From: Kribbella antiqua
Lineage (GTDB): Bacteria > Actinomycetota > Actinomycetes > Propionibacteriales > Kribbellaceae
DNA length: 64,000 nucleotides
NCBI RefSeq assembly: GCF_004345665.1
Contig: NZ_SLWR01000018.1
Location: 1 to 64,000 of the forward strand
Direction: 5' to 3'
Part shown: positions 58,951-64,000 of the stretch, piece after piece
Layout of the letters: every line of letters begins with the position of its first letter
How positions within the stretch are numbered: the stretch's first letter is position 1
Notes under the pieces: generated by a model
Database searches by the model: none
Told to the model about the DNA's origin: nothing
Seen by the model: the letters and a program-made list of their open reading frames with translations, nothing else
Program-made: the position numbers and the translations under genes

Positions 58951-60066
58951 TCAGCGGACCAGAGTTGCGGCCTCGGTGATGGTGTCCACCAGGTGGATGT
59001 GGGGCGCCATGGGCCGGTCTGCGGCCAAGGACTCGAGGAGGGGCCAGACGGGCAGTTCGGTGGTCCAGTGGTGGATGCCGACGAGGATCAGGGGGACCTG
59101 GGTGGCCGGGTCGCCGTAGTAGTTGGGTGTGACGGCCTGGAAGATCTCCTGGACCGTGCTGGCCGCGCCGGGGAGGTAGATGATGCCGCCTCGCGCCCGG
59201 CGGAGCAGGACGTCCTCGCGCTGGGCGTTGGAGAAGTACTTCGCGATCGACGACGCGAACACATTCGGCGGCTCGTGCCCGTAGAACCACGTCGGGATCG
59301 ACACTCCGCCGTCACCGGGGTATTCCCCCCGTACGGCGAGACCGGTCGCGGCCCAAGCGGCGACGGACGGACGAAACGACGGTACGACGGCCAGCGCGGT
59401 CAGTGCGGCGTCGACTGCGGCCTCGTCGTACGTCGAGAGCGACGCACCGAGGTTGGCCGCCTCCATCGCGCCGGGACCACCACCGGTGACGACGGTGTGG
59501 CTGGCTTGAGCCAGCGTGCGACCCAGTTGGACGGCCGAGCGGTACGACGTACTGCCGCGAGCTACACCGTGTCCGCCCATGACGCCGATCCACGGCCGGT
59601 CGTCGGGGAGCTCAGTGAGCGCGTCTGCGATGGCGTGGTCGTGAAGGGCGGCGGCGAGGGTCCGGCTGGTGTCGCCCTTCTCGTCGTGCTGGCGGGACCA
59701 GGCGTAGATGCGTGCGTCCGGGGTGGCGTCGTACCCCTGGTCGAGATCGGCGTAGAGCTCGTCGGCGTCGTACAGGCGGCTGCGGTAGGAGTCGAAGGGG
59801 AGCGAGGGGATCGCGGGGAAGATCAGGCCGCCGCCCTCGCGGATCCACTCCTCGGCCTTCTCCTCCAGGACACACCCGAGGAAGAGGGAGCCCATCGGGT
59901 TCAGGCCGAGCAGTTCCGCGGTACGGGCGGACAGGTCGACGGACTGGACCCGCCACCCCTCCATCGAGGTGGCCCCGGCGGCCACGACCTGGTCGAAATG
60001 CGCCAGCGACTCGATGTCGACGTGCGGAATGCTCGGCAGTGTCACGAGCAGCACACTAACCGCCAT
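58951..60066 (-). CDS. LOG-like Rossmann-fold nucleotide-binding protein
   Basis: 371-residue protein. The central domain (about 155-340) resembles LOG/TIGR00730 lysine-decarboxylase-like proteins, which can be cytokinin-type nucleoside phosphohydrolases. GGGPGAMEAANLGA matches, but the second motif is LPGAASTVQE rather than PGGxGTxxE. A distinctive N-terminal part of 150 residues precedes it. It may therefore bind a nucleotide without LOG activity. It lies 34 bases from the alpha/beta hydrolase and diverges from the aminotransferase. Confidence 0.75.
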   Translation of the reverse strand: MAVSVLLVTLPSIPHVDIESLAHFDQVVAAGATSMEGWRVQSVDLSARTAELLGLNPMGSLFLGCVLEEKAEEWIREGGGLIFPAIPSLPFDSYRSRLYDADELYADLDQGYDATPDARIYAWSRQHDEKGDTSRTLAAALHDHAIADALTELPDDRPWIGVMGGHGVARGSTSYRSAVQLGRTLAQASHTVVTGGGPGAMEAANLGASLSTYDEAAVDAALTALAVVPSFRPSVAAWAATGLAVRGEYPGDGGVSIPTWFYGHEPPNVFASSIAKYFSNAQREDVLLRRARGGIIYLPGAASTVQEIFQAVTPNYYGDPATQVPLILVGIHHWTTELPVWPLLESLAADRPMAPHIHLVDTITEAATLVR

Positions 60067-60177
60067 CCACGGGCACAGAAGTCAACTCGGAACTGAACCG
60101 GAACCGAGTCGGCAACCTTCCGGCACTCTGCCTGCCCTCCCTAGGACTGGAGCCTGCGATGGGGTAATCCTTAGGAC

Positions 60178-61467
60178 ATGACACATGCGGAGCTCTGGGA
60201 GCGTCACAAGGCCGTCATGCCGGACTGGCTCGCGTTGTACTACGAGGAGCCGATCGAGATCGTGAGCGGCTCGGGTCGCCGGGTCACCGACGGCGAGGGC
60301 AACACCTACCTCGACTTCTTCGCCGGCATCCTGACCAACGCGATCGGCTACGACATCGCCGAGATCTCCGACGCCGTCCGCGAGCAGCTGGCGACCGGTA
60401 TCGCACACACCTCGACGGTGTACCTGATCCGTCAGCAGATCGAGCTCGCCGAGAAGATCGCCGAGCTCTCCGGCATCCCGGACGCCAAGGTGTTCTTCGC
60501 CAACTCCGGCACCGAGGCGAACGAGGCGGCCCTGCTGCTCGCCACGCAGAACCGCCGCTCCAACCAGGTGCTGGCGATGCGCAACTCGTACCACGGCCGC
60601 GGCTTCGGCACGGTCGCCGTCACCGGCAACCGGGGCTGGTCCGCGAGCAGCCTGTCGCCGGTGAACGTGCAATACGTGCAGGGCGCCTATCGCTACCGCA
60701 GCCCGTTCCGCGACCTGCCCGACGCCGAGTACATCAAGGTCTGCGTCGACGACCTGCGCAACGTCATCGACACCACCACCGCAGGCGACGTGGCGTGTCT
60801 GATCGTCGAGTCGATCCAGGGCGTCGGCGGGTTCTCCTCACCACCCGACGGCCTGTACGCCGCGTTCAAGGAGGTGCTGGACGAGTTCGGGATCCTGCTC
60901 ATCTCCGACGAGGTGCAGACCGGCTGGGGCCGGACCGGCGAGCACTTCTGGGGCATCCAGGCGCACGGCGTCGTACCGGACGCGATGACGTTCGCCAAGG
61001 GACTGGGGAACGGGTTCGCGATCGGCGGTGTGGTCGCCAAGGCGAGCCTGATGGACAGCCTGAGCGCCAACTCGCTGTCCACCTTCGGAGGCAACCCGAT
61101 CTCCACCAGCGCAGCCAAGGCAACGATCGACTACCTGCTCGACCACGACCTGCAGGCGAATGCGGCCAAGCGCGGGGCGCAGCTGGCCGACGGGTTGCGC
61201 GGGATCTCCGAGGAGTTCCCAGAGCTGGGCGACGTCCGCGGCAAGGGCCTGATGCTCGCGGCCGAGATCGTCAAGCCGGACGACAACAGCCCGGACCCGA
61301 AGACCACCGCCAAACTCCAGCAGGAGACCAAGGACCGCGGCCTGCTGATCGGCAAGGGCGGCCTGTACGGCAACGTCCTCCGGATGGCGCCACCGATGAC
61401 CCTCACCGAGGAGGAGACGAGCGAAGCCATCGAGATCATCCGCGACTCGTTCAACACCCTGCGCTGA
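60178..61467 (+). CDS. Class III PLP-dependent aminotransferase
   Basis: 429-residue aminotransferase of the acetylornithine/4-aminobutyrate class. PLP-site motifs include FANSGTEANEAALLLA near residue 110, LLISDEVQTGWGRTG near 240 and the Schiff-base lysine in MTFAKGLGNG (Lys274). SLSTFGGNPIS follows. Which amino donor it uses cannot be told, though 4-aminobutyrate or alanine-glyoxylate type is likely. The ATG has only a weak ribosome site (AGGA immediately upstream). A strong hairpin follows the gene. Confidence 0.87.
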   Translation: MTHAELWERHKAVMPDWLALYYEEPIEIVSGSGRRVTDGEGNTYLDFFAGILTNAIGYDIAEISDAVREQLATGIAHTSTVYLIRQQIELAEKIAELSGIPDAKVFFANSGTEANEAALLLATQNRRSNQVLAMRNSYHGRGFGTVAVTGNRGWSASSLSPVNVQYVQGAYRYRSPFRDLPDAEYIKVCVDDLRNVIDTTTAGDVACLIVESIQGVGGFSSPPDGLYAAFKEVLDEFGILLISDEVQTGWGRTGEHFWGIQAHGVVPDAMTFAKGLGNGFAIGGVVAKASLMDSLSANSLSTFGGNPISTSAAKATIDYLLDHDLQANAAKRGAQLADGLRGISEEFPELGDVRGKGLMLAAEIVKPDDNSPDPKTTAKLQQETKDRGLLIGKGGLYGNVLRMAPPMTLTEEETSEAIEIIRDSFNTLR

Positions 61468-61480
61468 CCCGCCACCTAAC

Positions 61481-61509
61481 AGTGCCCCCGGCACGAGGCC
61501 GGGGGCACT
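61481..61509. terminator. Bidirectional terminator hairpin
   Basis: AGTGCCCCCGGC (61481-61492) and GCCGGGGGCACT (61498-61509) are perfectly complementary with a 5-base loop. It lies between the aminotransferase and the facing permease gene, so it can end both transcripts. There is no T-tract, as is common here. Confidence 0.85.
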
Positions 61510-61515
61510 GGTCGA

Positions 61516-62385
61516 TCAGAGCGGGGCTTCCACCGAGGTGGCTGCCTCGGCGGCGCTTGGTGGCGGGGCGCCGGTGACCTTGCGCCGGCGGCGGGAGCGG
61601 CCCTCGAGCCAGCGGGCAAGCACCGAGAGCAGCGAGCAGAGTCCGATGTAGATCACCGCAACGACGATATACGTCGGGATGTACGGGAAGCCGTACTGCA
61701 GGCGGCCGCCCATCTGCTTGGCCACGTAGAGCAGCTCGGCGTAGGTGATGATGAAGCCCAGCGCGGTGTCCTTCAGCAGGACGACGAGCTGGCTGACGAT
61801 GGCCGGCAGCATCGACGTGATCGCCTGCGGCAACAGGATCAGCCGGACCACCTGGTTCTTCCGCATGCCGGTGGCGTACGCGGCCTCACGTTGACCCTTC
61901 GGTACGGCGGCGATACCGGCCCGGAAGATCTCCGCCAGCACCGAGCCGTTGTAGAGGGTCAGACCGAACACGACCGCCCAGAACGGCCCGATGCCGAGAT
62001 CGAACTGCAGGTTGCCGTAGTAGAAGAAGAACATCAGGATCAGCAGCGGGATCGCCCGGAACAGTTCGACGACGAGCGTCGCCGGCGCCCGGAACCACCA
62101 GTGATCGCTGATCCGGGCCGCCGCGAACACCGCACCGAACAGGAGGGCGAGGACAGCGGCCAGACCGGCCGCCTTCAGCGTGTTCAGCAATCCGTCGAGC
62201 AGTTGCTGCTGGATCGACGAATACTGGAACTGCGCCCAGCGGCGGCTCTCGAACTGACCGCTCTCGTTCAGCCGGTACAGCACCCAGCCGATGACGGCCA
62301 GCAGCGCGACCATGACGACCGCGTTGAGGATCCGGTTCCGGGCCTTCGCCCGCGGGCCGGGTACGTCGTACAGGACCACACTCAT
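61516..62385 (-). CDS. Polar amino-acid ABC transporter permease
   Basis: 289-residue permease, with five or six helices and the family GAVFAAARISDHWW and EIFRAGIAAVPKGQREAAYA loop near residue 160-180 that contacts the ATPase. It resembles GluD of the corynebacterial glutamate importer. The ATG overlaps the stop of the upstream permease gene (TGATG). It is the last gene of the minus-strand operon, ending just before a shared terminator. Confidence 0.9.
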   Translation of the reverse strand: MSVVLYDVPGPRAKARNRILNAVVMVALLAVIGWVLYRLNESGQFESRRWAQFQYSSIQQQLLDGLLNTLKAAGLAAVLALLFGAVFAAARISDHWWFRAPATLVVELFRAIPLLILMFFFYYGNLQFDLGIGPFWAVVFGLTLYNGSVLAEIFRAGIAAVPKGQREAAYATGMRKNQVVRLILLPQAITSMLPAIVSQLVVLLKDTALGFIITYAELLYVAKQMGGRLQYGFPYIPTYIVVAVIYIGLCSLLSVLARWLEGRSRRRRKVTGAPPPSAAEAATSVEAPL

Positions 62386-63032
62386 CAGGCCACCGCCGTC
62401 CGTCGCTCGGCCCACCGTTGCAGGAAGACCAGGGGAATGATGAGGATCAGGAAGCCGACCGTGATCCAGACGAGCGTGGCCACCTGGTTCTCACCGCGTT
62501 CGGCCATCACGGCCGGAATCGCACCGGCCTCCGCGACGGAGAAACCCGCCGCGATCGTCGTGTTCTTCAGCAACGCGATCATCACGCTGGTCAACGGCGG
62601 CACGATCGCCCGGAAGGCCTGCGGGAGTACGACGATGCCCAGCACCTGCATGAACGTCATGCCGACCGAGCGCGCGGCCTCCGCCTGACCGGGCGGAACG
62701 GTGTTGACGCCGGACCGGACGATCTCGCAGACGAACGCCGACGTGTAGACGGTCAGCGCGACCACCGCGGACCAGAAGAACGTCGGCAGGGAGATCTCCA
62801 TCTTCGGCGCGCCGAAGACGAGGAATGCGAACACCAGGGTCAGCGGGGTGTTCCGCAGCGTGTTCACGTACCCGGTGCCGATGGCGCGCAGTGCCGGTAC
62901 CGGGGAGACCCGGAACGCGGCCAGCACGGTTCCGAGCGCCAGGCTCAGCACTCCAGCGATCAGGAACAGCCTGAGCGTGGTCCAGAAACCGTCGACGAAC
63001 AGTTCCCAGTTGTCGGTGAGGACCGAGAGCAT
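62385..63032 (-). CDS. Polar amino-acid ABC transporter permease (second subunit)
   Basis: 215-residue permease with about five helices. GYVNTLRNTPLTLVFAFLVF near residue 52 and CEIVRSGVNTVPPGQAEAA near 102 carry the family motifs, and the cytoplasmic loop fits docking to an ATPase. It resembles GluC. The gene lies 65 bases after the binding-protein gene and overlaps the following permease by one base. Confidence 0.9.
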   Translation of the reverse strand: MLSVLTDNWELFVDGFWTTLRLFLIAGVLSLALGTVLAAFRVSPVPALRAIGTGYVNTLRNTPLTLVFAFLVFGAPKMEISLPTFFWSAVVALTVYTSAFVCEIVRSGVNTVPPGQAEAARSVGMTFMQVLGIVVLPQAFRAIVPPLTSVMIALLKNTTIAAGFSVAEAGAIPAVMAERGENQVATLVWITVGFLILIIPLVFLQRWAERRTAVA

Positions 63033-63097
63033 CGCGACCTTCCAGGGGACTCAAGACGAGGCCGCGGCGCCCGTGGGACGCCGCGGCCGGATGTGCG

Positions 63098-64000
63098 TCA
63101 GTACTTCTCGAGCGGAGGCGGCGTCGAGTCCGAACCCGACTTGCCGAGCGTCGCGTCGTACAGCTCCTTCCAGGTGCCGTCGGACGCGGAGGTCTCCAGG
63201 ATGGAGTTCACCTTGTCCCGCAGCGCCTTGTCGGCCAGCGGCAGGCCGATGCCGTACTTCTCCTCGCTGAACGGCTTGCCGACCACCCGGAGCTCGTCCG
63301 GCGCGGTCGCCGCGTAGCCCTTCAGGATCGCGTCGTCGGTGGTGACCGCGTCGACCTTCTTGTCCAGCAGCTGCGAGACGCACTCGGAGTAGGTCTTGAA
63401 CTCGGAGATGTTGCTCGCCTCGGTCAGGTTCTCGTCCTTGACCCGCTGGATCGGCGTCGAGCCGGTGGCCGAGCAGACCTTCTTGCCCTTCAGCGCGGTC
63501 TTGCCGGCATCCATCGAGGTGTCGGACTTGCGCACCAGCAGGTCCTGGCCGGCGATGAAGTACGGGCCGGCGAAGGACACCAGCTTCTTGCGCTTGTCGG
63601 TGATCGAGTAGGTGCCGACGTAGTAGTCGATCTCGCCACCGGCGATCGCGGTCTCCCGGTTCGCCGACGGGATCTCCTTGTACTCGATCTTGTCTGGGTC
63701 GAAGCCCAGGTTGGCCGCGACCATCCGGGCCACCTCGATGTCGAAGCCGCAGCGCTTGCCGTCGGCATCCTTGTAGCCGAGGTTCGGCTGGTCGGCCTTG
63801 ACCCCGACAACCGGAGTGCCACGCGACTTGATCTTGGTGAAGGTCGCGCTGCCGGCGACGTCCACGCCGGACGCGGTGGTGAACTTGTGCAGGTCGCCGC
63901 AGGTGTCGGACGCGGCACTGTCGCCGGTGCCGCCGCCGCCGGCGGGCTCGTCCTTGCCGCAGGCGACTGCGGTCAGCGCGAGCGCCGCGACGCCGAGGCT
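63098..64000 (-). CDS. Amino-acid ABC transporter binding lipoprotein (5' end cut)
   Basis: Incomplete gene with 300 residues visible; the start lies beyond base 64000. The lipobox LTAVAC is visible near the window edge, followed by a Gly-rich linker. The periplasmic-binding fold 3 domain has VGVKADQPNLGYKDADGKRC and FDIEVARMVAANLGFDPDKI, then YYVGTYSITDKRKKLVSFAG. It belongs to the glutamate/glutamine-type family, as in GluB. The ATPase gene is expected further upstream, outside the window. Confidence 0.92.
   Translation of the reverse strand, partial: SLGVAALALTAVACGKDEPAGGGGTGDSAASDTCGDLHKFTTASGVDVAGSATFTKIKSRGTPVVGVKADQPNLGYKDADGKRCGFDIEVARMVAANLGFDPDKIEYKEIPSANRETAIAGGEIDYYVGTYSITDKRKKLVSFAGPYFIAGQDLLVRKSDTSMDAGKTALKGKKVCSATGSTPIQRVKDENLTEASNISEFKTYSECVSQLLDKKVDAVTTDDAILKGYAATAPDELRVVGKPFSEEKYGIGLPLADKALRDKVNSILETSASDGTWKELYDATLGKSGSDSTPPPLEKY

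Noticed and set aside
1..64000. tRNA, rRNA, SRP RNA or tmRNA genes
   Set aside because: No cloverleaf-type stretch with a T-loop and CCA-like end, and no conserved rRNA or SRP RNA core, was seen on reading the intergenic regions. A covariance-model scan would be decisive.
1..64000. Mobile elements or prophage
   Set aside because: The only recombinase is a XerC with a chromosomal-type neighbourhood. No transposase, terminal inverted repeats, integrase with attachment sites or phage structural genes were found.

Overview
This window comes from the chromosome of a high-GC Gram-positive actinobacterium. The evidence is strong GC bias at third codon positions, frequent GTG and TTG starts, start/stop overlaps (ATGA, GTGA, TGATG), and actinobacterial gene orders such as amt-glnK-glnD, rpsP-khpA-rimM-trmD-rplS-lepB-rnhB, and rpsB-tsf-pyrH-frr-cdsA-rlmN. 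Gene content and the very frequent use of CGTAC words suggest Propionibacteriales, most like Kribbella or Nocardioidaceae. That placement is an inference; no 16S gene is present. I saw no tRNA or rRNA genes, CRISPR arrays, insertion sequences or prophage. No gene-free stretch exceeds about 300 bases.

Layout, left to right. Bases 1-3.8 kb hold the 3' end of cydB, then cydD and cydC (cytochrome bd oxidase and its thiol exporter). From 3.8 to 10.6 kb come ftsY, a type II NADH dehydrogenase, an asparaginase facing it, a divergent XRE-cupin regulator / CPYC-type flavin oxidoreductase pair, and a small sigma factor coupled to a membrane-anchored protein. From 10.6 to 15.4 kb are a TetR gene and the nitrogen-sensing operon amt-glnK-glnD, preceded by a good match to a GlnR box. 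From 15.4 to 19.4 kb are a DUF2332 protein, an arginase-family protein and an unrecognised three-gene cassette in which two paralogous small proteins flank an HExxH protein. Next come ffh, two tandem lytic transglycosylases with Ser/Thr/Pro-rich tails, and an amidohydrolase.

From 25.2 to 29.6 kb a flotillin-like protein and a small NfeD-like protein diverge from a two-gene EACC1-caspase module. The caspase-like protein carries an Ig-like domain, a Pro/Gln-rich linker and a multi-pass membrane domain. This is the best candidate in the window for a little-described conflict or programmed-death system. From 29.6 to 35.8 kb is a sugar locus: two ABC permeases, a binding protein and a PfkB kinase on one strand, divergent from a DeoR regulator and a GH4 glycosidase on the other.

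From 36 to 42 kb is a translation and secretion block (rpsP, khpA, rimM, a trmD-acetyltransferase fusion, rplS, two lepB genes, rnhB, DUF2469). From 41.8 to 46.8 kb dprA, comM, yraN and an amino-acid permease lie on the minus strand, reversed relative to the usual order. xerC, an Rrf2 regulator and an M23-like protein follow. From 49.4 to 58.2 kb is rpsB-tsf-pyrH-frr-cdsA, an acetyltransferase, a frameshifted luciferase-like gene with its MarR regulator, an F420-type oxidoreductase, rlmN and a tandem DivIVA-motif protein. From 58.2 kb to the end are an alpha/beta hydrolase, a LOG-like protein, a class III aminotransferase and a polar amino-acid ABC importer (two permeases and a binding protein cut by the window edge).

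Coordinates and starts were read by eye from the sequence. Functional names rest on recognised motifs and gene order, not on database searches.
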